Source: Cellulosimicrobium cellulans (lineage in GTDB: Bacteria; Actinomycetota; Actinomycetes; Actinomycetales; Cellulomonadaceae). Taken from it: DNA of 64,000 nt. The position numbers and the translations under genes were made by a program. The stretch lies in the NCBI RefSeq assembly GCF_006539945.1, contig NZ_BJNZ01000003.1, positions 183,163 to 247,162 on the forward strand. The letters are read 5' to 3'. Of this stretch, positions 1-8,258 are shown in pieces; positions within the stretch are counted from its first letter, which is position 1, and each line of letters begins with the position of its first letter. Below the pieces are notes generated by a model. That model did not search any database, was not told the DNA's origin, and was given only the letters and a program-made list of their open reading frames with translations.

Positions 1-1773
1 CGCGGTGCGGTGGTAGACGTCGCCGGTGTACCCGATCGAGGCGAGCTCGCGCAGCACGGTGAAGCCGCCGCCGCCGAGCTCCGGGTCGGCGGCGACGAGG
101 TCGGCCACCCAGTCGTTGATCGCCGGGGTGTCGCGCATGTAGGCGGGCGACAGTCCCCGCAGGAACCCCATGTTCTGGATCGCGAGCGCGACCTTGACGT
201 AGTGGCGGCCGGGCCGGGTGAGGTTGAACAGCGTCCGGATCGACTGCTGCGGCTGGTACTCGTCGGCACCCTGGCCGACCGGCACGAGGTCGCCGCGCGC
301 GACGTCGGCGGCGAACGTGATCGGCACGCGGTGCTCCCACTGCCACGGGTGCACCGGCAGGTAGAGGTAGTCGGCCGGGTCGAGGCCGCGCGCGACGAGC
401 CGGTCCGCGAACGCGGCGCGCTCGTCGTCGGACAGCTCGCCCGCGTAGTGCGACGCCTCGTCGAGCCCGGCGCCGAGCGCGAGGTGCGTGTGCTCGCGTC
501 GTGCGGCGAGCCACACGAGGCGCACGCGCCCGCCGTTCTCGGGCGCGTACGCCCGGTACTCCGCGAGGCCGAACCCGATGCGCCCGTTGTTCGCGACGAA
601 CCCCGGGTGACCCTCGGTCATGGCTGCCTCGACCTCCTGGAAGGAGGCGCCGAGCAGGTCGACGGCGCTCGGGCCGCCGGTGCGCTCGTACCGCTCGGTC
701 TTGGCGGTCGCGCTCGCGAGCGTCGAGGACACCTCCTCGAGGTAGGTGGCGAGCAGGTCGTCGGGGATGTTCAGGTCGGGCTGCAGCTCGACCACGAGGT
801 CGAGCGCGTCCACGGGCAGGTCGCGCGGCGCGCGCCCCTGCCCGGACGGCCCCGGGGCCACGGCGGTGCGCCGGATCGACGCCTCGTCGAGCACCCAGTG
901 CTCCAGCGCGTAGCGGCGCGCGACGAAGCGGTACTCGACGGCGCCGCCCCCGACGGGCAGCACGTACTCGCCGGGGCCGTTCGCCTCGACCGGCGCGACC
1001 TCGGCGCGCGGCGCGAGCAGGCGCTCGTGCGTGAGCTCGGCGATCGCCTTGGCGACGAGGTGGCGGTGGGCGCGGTCGGCCAGGTCGGGCCGCAGGTGCG
1101 GGGCGAGGTCGACGCCGTCGCCCAGCGGGCTCGCGTCGAGGTCGGCGCGGGTCGCGACCGCGAGGTGCGCCGTCTTGCCCGGCAGCTCGAGCTCGCGCAG
1201 CACGCGGAACCCTGCGGCGGCGTTCTTCGCCGCGATCGCGGCGTTGCGCACGTCCGGCTCGACGACGACGCGCCGCCCCCCGCGCCCGGCGGGGTCGAGG
1301 CAGAACCGCACGACGGCGCCCATCACCGCGGACGTGAACCCGCTGCGCGCGGCGCCCGCGGGCGGCGCGACGAGCAGGTGCATCCCGATGTCGCCCGGCT
1401 CCAGCAGGGCGACGGCGGCGGGGACGCCGGCGAGCGTGACGCGCGCCGGGTCGTACGTCTCGACGAGGAACGCGGGCTCGCCGTCGACGCGGCCGAGCCA
1501 CGCGTCCTGGTGCGGGTCGGCGGCCATCTCCTCGAGGTAGGCGCGCACCCCGGCCACGTCGAGGTGACCCATCCCCCAGAACGCCGACCGGGGGTCGGCG
1601 AGCCAGCCCTGCGCGAGCACGGCGTCGCGCCCGGGGTCGACGGGCGCGAACGAGACGTCCGCACGTCCGGCGCCGAGCCGGACCCGCACGGCGAACGCGG
1701 GGCCCGGGACGGGGACACGAGTGAGGCGGACCGTCGGGCCTGCGGACGACGACGTGGTCGTGACCGTGCTCAT
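1..1773 (-). CDS. Fused siderophore acyltransferase (DesC-like) and NIS synthetase (DesD/IucC-like), 3' end beyond window
   Basis: The reading frame is open from ATG 1773 to the window edge (591 codons), so the C-terminus is missing. Residues 1 to about 210 look like a GNAT/IucB-type acyltransferase (RSGFTSAVMGAVVRF, then EPDVRN and AAGFRVLRELELPGKTAH). From about residue 245 the protein becomes an IucA/IucC-type synthetase, with GHPGFVANNGRIGF and HPWQWEHRVPITF, motifs typical of nucleotide-dependent siderophore synthetases. In desferrioxamine-type pathways DesC acylates N-hydroxycadaverine and DesD joins and cyclises the hydroxamates; here both activities appear to be on one chain. The start codon overlaps the desB stop by 4 nt (ATGA), implying translational coupling. 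It is the third gene of the operon behind the iron box at 4861-4880. The family call is secure; the exact product is inference. Confidence 0.88.
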   Translation of the reverse strand, partial: MSTVTTTSSSAGPTVRLTRVPVPGPAFAVRVRLGAGRADVSFAPVDPGRDAVLAQGWLADPRSAFWGMGHLDVAGVRAYLEEMAADPHQDAWLGRVDGEPAFLVETYDPARVTLAGVPAAVALLEPGDIGMHLLVAPPAGAARSGFTSAVMGAVVRFCLDPAGRGGRRVVVEPDVRNAAIAAKNAAAGFRVLRELELPGKTAHLAVATRADLDASPLGDGVDLAPHLRPDLADRAHRHLVAKAIAELTHERLLAPRAEVAPVEANGPGEYVLPVGGGAVEYRFVARRYALEHWVLDEASIRRTAVAPGPSGQGRAPRDLPVDALDLVVELQPDLNIPDDLLATYLEEVSSTLASATAKTERYERTGGPSAVDLLGASFQEVEAAMTEGHPGFVANNGRIGFGLAEYRAYAPENGGRVRLVWLAARREHTHLALGAGLDEASHYAGELSDDERAAFADRLVARGLDPADYLYLPVHPWQWEHRVPITFAADVARGDLVPVGQGADEYQPQQSIRTLFNLTRPGRHYVKVALAIQNMGFLRGLSPAYMRDTPAINDWVADLVAADPELGGGGFTVLRELASIGYTGDVYHRTA

Positions 1774-3242
1774 CGGGTCTCCCCTCCGGCGCGCTCGCCC
1801 ACGGCGACGGGAGCCGCGGCGCCGGGCGGGGCGGGAGAGGTCGGCGCGTCGTCGGGCAGGCCGAACGTCTGGAACGCGATGCGTTCCTCGACCGGGTAGA
1901 CCTCGCGTCCCGTGACGGTCCGCAGCACGACGGCGTTGCGCCACGCCGCGAAGCCCAGGTCCGGGGCGGTGATGCCGTGCGTGTGCTCCTCGCCGTTGAG
2001 CACGTGCACACGGCGCGCGTCGTCGACCGTGTAGTCGCGCGCGACGTCGAAGCGCCCGAGCTCGTCGAACCGGAGCAGGTGGCGCACGGGGTCGAGGAAC
2101 GCGGGGACCGCCGCGGCGTACCCCGTCGCGGCGACGAGCGCGCGCGTGCGGCGCTCGACCTCGCGCCCGAGCTGGGCGTGGCGCAGGCGCAGCACGTACT
2201 CCCCCGCCTCACCGGCCGCCGGCTCGTAGCGCGCGGCCACGACCTCGGTGTCCGTGAGCAGCGTCGTCGGCACGGCCCGGTCGAGGCTCAGCCGGTACAG
2301 GGCGTCGTAGATCTCGTCCACGAGGTCGCCGCTGATCCCCTTGTACAGGCCGCGCTGCTCGCGCCCGAGGAGCTGGCGCAGCTCGAGCGGCAGCGCGTGG
2401 AAGTGGTCGGTGTACTCCGGCGACGTCATCTCGAGCGTGAGCTTGGCGTACTCCATGGGGAAGAAGCGCGGCGAGCGCGTCACCCAGTCCAGCCGGTACC
2501 CGGCGCCGCGCGCGTCGCCGTGCACGCCGTCGAGCAGGTCGCGGTACACCTCGGCGGCCGACTGGCCGCTGCCGACGACGGTGACCGACCCGGAGGCGGC
2601 GAGCGCGTCGCGGTGCGGCAGGTACTGCGCGCTGTGCACGAGGGGCCCGGCGCCCGGGTGCTCGCCGCGCGCGACCTCGTCCGCGAGCGCCCGCAGCGCG
2701 GGCGGCAGCACCGGCGCGGTGCCGACGCCGAGCACGAGGTGCCGGCCGCGGTGCTCCTCGGCGCCGGTGACGGCGCCGTCCGCGTCGAGGACCTCGGCCC
2801 GCACGACGAACGCGTCGGCGGCCGGGTCGTGCTCGACGGCGACGACGCGCCGCGACCAGCGCAGCGAGTCCAGGCGTCCGGCGACCCAGCGGCAGTAGGC
2901 GTCGTACTCGGCGCGCAGCGGGTAGAACGACTCGCGGATGTAGAACGGGTACAGCCGGCCCGTGGCCTTGAGGAACGCGAGGAACGAGTACGGCGACGTG
3001 GGGTCCGCCATGGTGACGAGGTCGGCGAGGAACGGGACCTGGATCGTCGCGCCCTCGATCATCATGCCGGGGTGCCAGCGGAACTCCGGCGCGGCGTCGA
3101 GGAAGACGGCGTCGACGTCGTCGAGCGGCGCGGACAGCGCGGCGAGGCCGAGGTTGAACGGCCCGATGCCTACGCCGACGACGTCGCGCACGCAGGCCGG
3201 GTCGTGGTTCGCCGCATCGTGGCCCACGGTCGTGGCGCTCAT
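1770..3242 (-). CDS. desB: Lysine/cadaverine N-monooxygenase of siderophore synthesis (DesB/IucD family)
   Basis: The 490-residue protein has the N-terminal FAD-binding motif GVGIGPFNLGLAAL near residue 20 and the family signature FRWHPGMMIEGATIQVPFLA. The NADPH-binding segment VTVVGSGQSAAEVYRDLL lies near residue 220. The C-terminal ATGYAAAVPAFL is also typical of L-lysine/L-ornithine N-monooxygenases. It would N-hydroxylate cadaverine, or lysine, to supply the hydroxamate precursor. Its ATG overlaps the stop of the upstream decarboxylase by 4 nt, and its own stop overlaps the next ATG by 4 nt, so the three genes form a tightly coupled operon. Substrate preference cannot be read from sequence; the decarboxylase upstream favours cadaverine. 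Confidence 0.9.
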   Translation of the reverse strand: MSATTVGHDAANHDPACVRDVVGVGIGPFNLGLAALSAPLDDVDAVFLDAAPEFRWHPGMMIEGATIQVPFLADLVTMADPTSPYSFLAFLKATGRLYPFYIRESFYPLRAEYDAYCRWVAGRLDSLRWSRRVVAVEHDPAADAFVVRAEVLDADGAVTGAEEHRGRHLVLGVGTAPVLPPALRALADEVARGEHPGAGPLVHSAQYLPHRDALAASGSVTVVGSGQSAAEVYRDLLDGVHGDARGAGYRLDWVTRSPRFFPMEYAKLTLEMTSPEYTDHFHALPLELRQLLGREQRGLYKGISGDLVDEIYDALYRLSLDRAVPTTLLTDTEVVAARYEPAAGEAGEYVLRLRHAQLGREVERRTRALVAATGYAAAVPAFLDPVRHLLRFDELGRFDVARDYTVDDARRVHVLNGEEHTHGITAPDLGFAAWRNAVVLRTVTGREVYPVEERIAFQTFGLPDDAPTSPAPPGAAAPVAVGERAGGETR

Positions 3243-4804
3243 CGGGCCACCGCCCCGGCGGTCGCGAGCGAGGCCACGAGGTCCGCGGCGTGCGAGTCGT
3301 CCTCGTCTCCCAGCAGCGCGTCGCGCTCGACGAGCGCCTGCGCGGTCGTGCGCACGAGGTCGAGCACGTGGCGCACGTCGGCGAGGGTGACCGTCGGGTT
3401 GAGGAGCGTGAGCTTGAGGCACGGGACGCCGTCGAGCACGGTCTTGGCGACGACCGCGCGCCCGGACTCGAAGAGCACGCGCCGCACGAGCGGCACGAGC
3501 CGGTCGGCGTGCTCCGCGGCCAGGCCCGGCGGCTCGTAGCGGAACAGGACCGTGGAGAGGTCGGTGCGCCCGAGCACGCGCAGGTCGGGGTCGCCCGCGA
3601 GATCGGCGTGCACCGCCGCGGCGAGGTCGCACACCGCGTCGACCATCGCGCCGACCCCGTCCGGGCCGAGCGCGCGCAGCGTCGCCCAGAGCTTGAGCGC
3701 GTCGAAGCGCCGGGTCGTCTGGAGCGACACGTCGACCTGGTTGGGCTCGGCGTTCTCGCGCGGGTTGAGGTAGTCCGCGTGGTGCGCGACGCGCTCCAGG
3801 TCGGCGCGGTCGCGCACGACGAGCGCGCTCGCGGACACGGGCTGGAAGAACGCCTTGTGGTAGTCGACGGTCACCGACCGCGACCGCTCGATCCCGTCGA
3901 GCAGGTTCCGGCGCGTCGGGGACACGAGCAGCCCGCAGCCGTACGCGGCGTCGACGTGCAGCCACACGTCCGTCGCGTCGCACACGTCCGCGACCGCCGC
4001 GAGGGGGTCCACGCAGCCGCGGTCGGTCGTGCCCGCGGTCGCGACGACCGCCATGACGAGGTCGCCCGCCGCGCGCACCGCGCCGACCGCCGCCGCGAGC
4101 GCCGCGGGGTCGAGGCGGCCGTCGGCGTCGGCCGCGACGTGGACCACGGCGTCGTCGGCCAGGCCGAGCAGCAGGGCCGAGCGGGCCACGCTGAAGTGGC
4201 TCGACGCGGCCGCGAGGACGCGCAGGCGGGGCAGCACGGCCGACCGCCCGGGTCCGCCCGCGCGGGCCGCGCGCTCGACGGCGCGTTCCCGGGCGAGGAA
4301 GAGCGCGTGCAGGTTGGACTGCGTGCCCCCGGAGGTGAGCACCCCGTCGCCCGCGGCGTACCCGATCCGGCGCGCGGTCCACGCGACGACGCGGCGCTCC
4401 ATGAGGGTCGCCACCGTCGACTGGTCGAACGTGTCGACGGACGTGTTGATCGCCGCGAGCATGGCCTCGGCGCCGACGGCGGGCAGCGCGACCGGGCAGT
4501 TGAGGTGGGCGGCGTACGCGGGGTCGTGGAACCACACGGCGTGGGTCGCGTAGAGGTCGGCGGCCTCGCGGAGCGCGGCGTCGGTGCCGAGGCCCGGGGC
4601 GTCGAGGTCGACCGCGTCGACGAGCGCGGCGAGGTGGGCGCGGCTCGCGCCCGACCAGGGCTGAGTAACCGCGGCCGCGCGCGCCGCCACGTCGTCGACG
4701 ACGGCGTGCAGGGTGCTCGCGTAGTCGCCCGCGGTCGCGCCCGTGAGCAGGGCCGCGACCGTCGAGGTACCGTGCGCGGGCGCGACGGATCGTGCTGAGA
4801 GCAT
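3239..4804 (-). CDS. desA: PLP-dependent lysine decarboxylase of siderophore synthesis (DesA-like)
   Basis: A group II pyridoxal-phosphate decarboxylase of 521 residues. It shows the cofactor-contacting HVDAAYGCGLLV and the Schiff-base lysine in TVDYHKAFFQP. DesA-type enzymes decarboxylate lysine to cadaverine, the first step of desferrioxamine-type synthesis; a 2,4-diaminobutyrate decarboxylase is the main alternative, but the context favours DesA. I chose ATG 4804 because GGAG lies about 8 nt upstream. A GTG at 4837 in the same frame would add 11 residues and start only 24 nt from the iron box. It is the first gene of the operon and is expected to be repressed by a DtxR/IdeR-type regulator when iron is plentiful. 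Confidence 0.88.
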   Translation of the reverse strand: MLSARSVAPAHGTSTVAALLTGATAGDYASTLHAVVDDVAARAAAVTQPWSGASRAHLAALVDAVDLDAPGLGTDAALREAADLYATHAVWFHDPAYAAHLNCPVALPAVGAEAMLAAINTSVDTFDQSTVATLMERRVVAWTARRIGYAAGDGVLTSGGTQSNLHALFLARERAVERAARAGGPGRSAVLPRLRVLAAASSHFSVARSALLLGLADDAVVHVAADADGRLDPAALAAAVGAVRAAGDLVMAVVATAGTTDRGCVDPLAAVADVCDATDVWLHVDAAYGCGLLVSPTRRNLLDGIERSRSVTVDYHKAFFQPVSASALVVRDRADLERVAHHADYLNPRENAEPNQVDVSLQTTRRFDALKLWATLRALGPDGVGAMVDAVCDLAAAVHADLAGDPDLRVLGRTDLSTVLFRYEPPGLAAEHADRLVPLVRRVLFESGRAVVAKTVLDGVPCLKLTLLNPTVTLADVRHVLDLVRTTAQALVERDALLGDEDDSHAADLVASLATAGAVAR

Positions 4805-4860
4805 GCGAGGCTCCAAGTACGGGGAGAGGACCGCCACGGATCGCAGCGGGGCAACCTGAG

Positions 4861-4880
4861 GTTTGCCTTGCCTAACCTAG
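4861..4880 (-). promoter_or_regulatory. Iron-box-like operator (DtxR/IdeR type) of the siderophore operon
   Basis: Read toward desA the sequence is CTAGGTTAGGCAAGGCAAAC. The left half matches the DtxR/IdeR consensus TTAGGTTAGSCTAACCTAA almost perfectly; the right half is degenerate. Its position just upstream of a siderophore biosynthesis operon supports iron repression. The gene divergent from it starts at 4989, so the site may also affect that promoter. Confidence 0.6.
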
Positions 4881-4988
4881 CGCAGCGACGGCGGTCGTCA
4901 AGAGTGACCTGCGCCACGCCGCCGTGGACGCGAGGGCACCGCGGCGGGAGGATGGCACTCGCCCGTCCGTGACGCCCGAGGAGGCCGT

Positions 4989-6665
4989 GTGGAACCGACC
5001 GTCGCGACGACCCGCCCCGCCATCGTCACCGTGGACGACGACCCCGGGGTCTCGCGCGCGGTCGCGCGCGACCTGCGGCGCCGCTACGGCGACCGGTACC
5101 GCATCGTGCGCGCGGAGTCGGGTGCCGAGACGCTCGACGCGCTGCGCGAGCTCGCGCTGCGGGGCGAGGACGTCGCCGTCGTGCTCGCCGACCACCGCAT
5201 GCCCGGCATGACCGGCGTCGAGCTCCTCGAGCAGGCGATGGACCTCTTCCCCGCCGCCCGGCGCGTCCTGCTCACCGCCTACGCGGACACCGAGGCCGCG
5301 ATCGAGGCGATCAACGTCGTCGACCTCGACTACTACCTGCTCAAGCCGTGGGACCCGCCCGAGGAGAAGCTCTACCCCGTCGTGGACGCCCAGCTCGAGG
5401 CGTGGTCCGCCACGGACCGGCGCCGCCCGGCCGAGACGGTCGTCGTCGGGCACCGGTGGTCGGCGCGCTCGTCACAGGTGCGCGAGTTCCTCGCGCGCAA
5501 CCGCGTCCCCTACCGCTGGTACCCCTCGGAGTCCGCGGAGGGTGCGCGTCTGCTCACCGCGGCCCAGACCGACGGCGAGGCCCTCCCCCTCGTGGTGACG
5601 CCGGAGGGCGAGGCGCTCGTCGCGCCCGACGACGCGACGCTCGCCGAGCGCGTCGGGCTCGCCACGCGGCCGACGGCCGACTTCTACGACCTCGTCGTCG
5701 TGGGCGGAGGCCCCGCCGGCCTGAGCGCCGCGCTCTACGGGGCGTCCGAGGGACTGCGGACGGTGCTCGTCGAGCGCACGGCCACGGGCGGGCAGGCCGG
5801 GCAGAGCTCGCGCATCGACAACTACCTCGGCTTCCCCGACGGGATCTCGGGCGCGCAGCTCGCCGAGCGCGCCCGACGCCAGGCGGTGCGGTTCGGGGCG
5901 GAGATCGTCACGACGCGCGACGCGGTCGAGCTCGACGTCGACGGCCCGGCGCGCAGCGTGCGGTTCCCGGACGGCACGTCGATCGACGCCCACACCGTCA
6001 TCCTCGCCTCGGGCGTGTCCTACCGGCTGCTCGACGGCCCCGGGCTCGGCGACCTCGTCGGGCGCGGCGTGTTCTACGGGTCGGCGCTCACCGAGGCCAC
6101 GGCGTGCCACGACCAGGAGGTGTACGTCGTCGGCGGCGCCAACTCCGCCGGTCAGGCGGCCCTGTACCTGGCGCGCGAGGCGAGGCGGGTCACGCTCGTC
6201 GTGCGCGGCGACTCCCTCGCCCGGTCCATGTCGTCCTACCTCGTCGAGCAGGTCGAGGCGCACCCGCGCGTGCGCGTCCTGACCCGCACCGAGGTCGTCT
6301 CGGCGTCGGGCGACGACCACCTGGAGCACCTCGAGCTGCACGACGTGGACACCGGCGAGACCGCGCGCGTCGAGTGCGGGTGGGCGTTCGTGTTCATCGG
6401 CGCCGCGCCCCGCACCGACTGGCTCGACGGCGTCGTCGCGCGCGACCCGCGCGGGTACGTCCTCGCCGGGCCCGACCTCCTGCGCGACGGCGCCCTGCCC
6501 GCCGGGTGGACGCTCGACCGCCCGCCCTACCACCTCGAGACGTCCGTGCCCGGCGTGTTCGCCGCCGGCGACGTGCGCTCGGAGTCCGCCAAGCGCGTCG
6601 CGTCCGCCGTGGGCGAGGGCGCCATGGCCGTCATGCTCGTGCACCGCTACCTCGAACAGCTCTGA
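4989..6665 (+). CDS. Response-regulator receiver fused to a thioredoxin-reductase-like flavoprotein
   Basis: A 558-residue fusion. Residues 10-125 form a CheY-like receiver with acidic D17/D18 (VTVDDDPG), phospho-acceptor D68 (VLADHRMPG), T96 and K119 (LLKPW). A linker of roughly 100 residues follows. From about residue 233 there is a pyridine-nucleotide-disulfide oxidoreductase fold with FAD motif VVVGGGPAGLSAAL, TGGQAGQSSRIDNYLGFP and NADPH motif VVGGANSAGQAALYLAREA. The place where thioredoxin reductases carry CxxC reads TEATACHDQ, with one cysteine, so it is probably not a classical thioredoxin reductase. GTG 4989 is preceded by GAGGAGG. The next gene encodes a histidine kinase, so phosphorylation may switch the flavoprotein; that is inference. 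Confidence 0.85.
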   Translation: MEPTVATTRPAIVTVDDDPGVSRAVARDLRRRYGDRYRIVRAESGAETLDALRELALRGEDVAVVLADHRMPGMTGVELLEQAMDLFPAARRVLLTAYADTEAAIEAINVVDLDYYLLKPWDPPEEKLYPVVDAQLEAWSATDRRRPAETVVVGHRWSARSSQVREFLARNRVPYRWYPSESAEGARLLTAAQTDGEALPLVVTPEGEALVAPDDATLAERVGLATRPTADFYDLVVVGGGPAGLSAALYGASEGLRTVLVERTATGGQAGQSSRIDNYLGFPDGISGAQLAERARRQAVRFGAEIVTTRDAVELDVDGPARSVRFPDGTSIDAHTVILASGVSYRLLDGPGLGDLVGRGVFYGSALTEATACHDQEVYVVGGANSAGQAALYLAREARRVTLVVRGDSLARSMSSYLVEQVEAHPRVRVLTRTEVVSASGDDHLEHLELHDVDTGETARVECGWAFVFIGAAPRTDWLDGVVARDPRGYVLAGPDLLRDGALPAGWTLDRPPYHLETSVPGVFAAGDVRSESAKRVASAVGEGAMAVMLVHRYLEQL

Positions 6666-6716
6666 CCGTCCCGTCCCGCGCGACACAGCCCCGACCCGAA
6701 CCCCGGAGGCGACACC

Positions 6717-8258
6717 GTGACCAGCACCGAGGACCCCACCACGACCCCGCCCGCCGCGAGCACTCCCCCCGGCTCCACCCCCGCCGCCCGCGGGTGGCTG
6801 CCGTGCGACGTCGACGAGCTGCGCGCGACGTTCCTGTTCGAGCACCTCACCGACGACCAGCTCGCGTGGCTGTGCGCGACCGGCCACGTCGAGCGCCACG
6901 ACGCAGGCTGGATGTTCCACGAGGGCACGCCCGCCGAGGCGTTCTACGTCATGCTCGACGGCGGCGTCGCGCTCTACCGGCGCGTCGGCGAGGACGAGGT
7001 CGAGGTCTCGCGCACGCGCCAGGTCGGCGTCTACCTGGGCGCGTGGAACGCCTACCTCGGCGACCGCCTGCCCCAGACGTACCTGCACTCGGCGCGCGCG
7101 CTGGAACCGTCGCGCTTCTTCGTGCTCGAGGCGCACGACTTCGCCAAGCTCATGACCGAGTGGTTCCCCATGGCCGTGCACCTGCTCGAGGGCATGTTCT
7201 GGGGCACGCGCGACGCGCAGCAGCTCGTCGGGCAGCGCGAGCGCCTCCTCGCCCTCGGGTCGCTGTCCGCCGGCCTGACGCACGAGCTCAACAACCCCGC
7301 GGCCGCCGCGGTGCGCGCGACCGGGACCCTGCGCGAGCGCGTCGCCGCGATGCGGCACAAGCTCGCGCTCATCGCCGACGGGCCCTACGACCGCGCCACG
7401 CTCGCGGAGCTCATCCGGCTCCAGGAGGACGCGCTCGAGCGCTATGCGGACACGCGCACCGCGGACGCCGTCGGCGCCCTGGAGACGTCCGACCTGGAGG
7501 ACCGCCTCACCGACTGGCTCGACGACCACGGCCTGCCCGAGGGCTGGCGCGTGTCGCCCGCGCTCGTCCAGGCCGGCATCGACGAGCCGTGGCTCGACCG
7601 CGTCGCCGAGCGCGTCGACGCCGGGGCGCTCACCGGCGCGGTGAGCTGGCTCGCCTACACGATCGAGACCGAGCAGCTCATGGCCGAGATCGAGGACGCC
7701 ACCGTGCGGATCTCCACGCTCGTCGGGGCCGCGCGCCAGTACTCCCAGCTCGACCGGGCGCCCTACCGTCCCGTGGACCTGCACGAGCTGCTCGACTCCA
7801 CGCTGACGATGCTCGACCACGCGCTCGCGGGCGTCGAGGTCGTGCGCCGCTACGACACGACCCTGCCGCCCGTGCCCGTCTACGCGGCCGAGCTCAACCA
7901 GGTCTGGACGAACCTCGTCGAGAACGCCACGCAGGCGATGGGCGGGTCCGGCACGCTCACCGTCACGACCCGCCGCGCCGACGACCGCGCCGAGGTCGAG
8001 ATCGCCGACACCGGCCCCGGCATCCCCGACGACGTACGCCCCCGGATCTTCGAACCCTTCTTCACGACCAAGCCGGTCGGGCAGGGCACCGGGCTGGGCC
8101 TCGACATCTCGTGGCGGATCGTCGTCAACAAGCACCACGGCGACCTCACGGTGACGTCCGTGCCCGGGGACACACGGTTCGTCGTGCACCTCCCGCTGGA
8201 GCCCGCGCCGTCGCAACCCGCGGCCACCCCGGGGGCGGACGGCGACGCCGCACGATGA
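6717..8258 (+). CDS. Cyclic-nucleotide-binding-domain sensor histidine kinase
   Basis: A soluble 513-residue kinase with no membrane segments. Residues about 30-150 form a CRP/cAMP-binding-type beta-roll (FLFEHLTDDQLAWLC, VMLDGGVALYRRVGEDEVEV). The dimerisation box has phospho-accepting H189 in SAGLTHELNNPAAAA. The ATPase domain has the N-box (NQVWTNLVENATQAM), DTGPGIPDD, FEPFFTTK and GQGTGLGLDISWRIV. GTG 6717 follows GGAGG and lies 51 nt after the receiver-flavoprotein gene, its likely phosphotransfer partner. The stop overlaps the ATG of the LtrA-like gene (ATGA). The ligand of the beta-roll is unknown; some members of this kinase group do not bind cyclic nucleotides. Confidence 0.85.
   Translation: MTSTEDPTTTPPAASTPPGSTPAARGWLPCDVDELRATFLFEHLTDDQLAWLCATGHVERHDAGWMFHEGTPAEAFYVMLDGGVALYRRVGEDEVEVSRTRQVGVYLGAWNAYLGDRLPQTYLHSARALEPSRFFVLEAHDFAKLMTEWFPMAVHLLEGMFWGTRDAQQLVGQRERLLALGSLSAGLTHELNNPAAAAVRATGTLRERVAAMRHKLALIADGPYDRATLAELIRLQEDALERYADTRTADAVGALETSDLEDRLTDWLDDHGLPEGWRVSPALVQAGIDEPWLDRVAERVDAGALTGAVSWLAYTIETEQLMAEIEDATVRISTLVGAARQYSQLDRAPYRPVDLHELLDSTLTMLDHALAGVEVVRRYDTTLPPVPVYAAELNQVWTNLVENATQAMGGSGTLTVTTRRADDRAEVEIADTGPGIPDDVRPRIFEPFFTTKPVGQGTGLGLDISWRIVVNKHHGDLTVTSVPGDTRFVVHLPLEPAPSQPAATPGADGDAAR

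Noticed and set aside
10..1899. A 629-codon plus-strand frame opposite the siderophore genes
   Set aside because: It is exactly antisense to the DesC-DesD fusion and shares its codon boundaries. It has no domain and no ribosome binding site.
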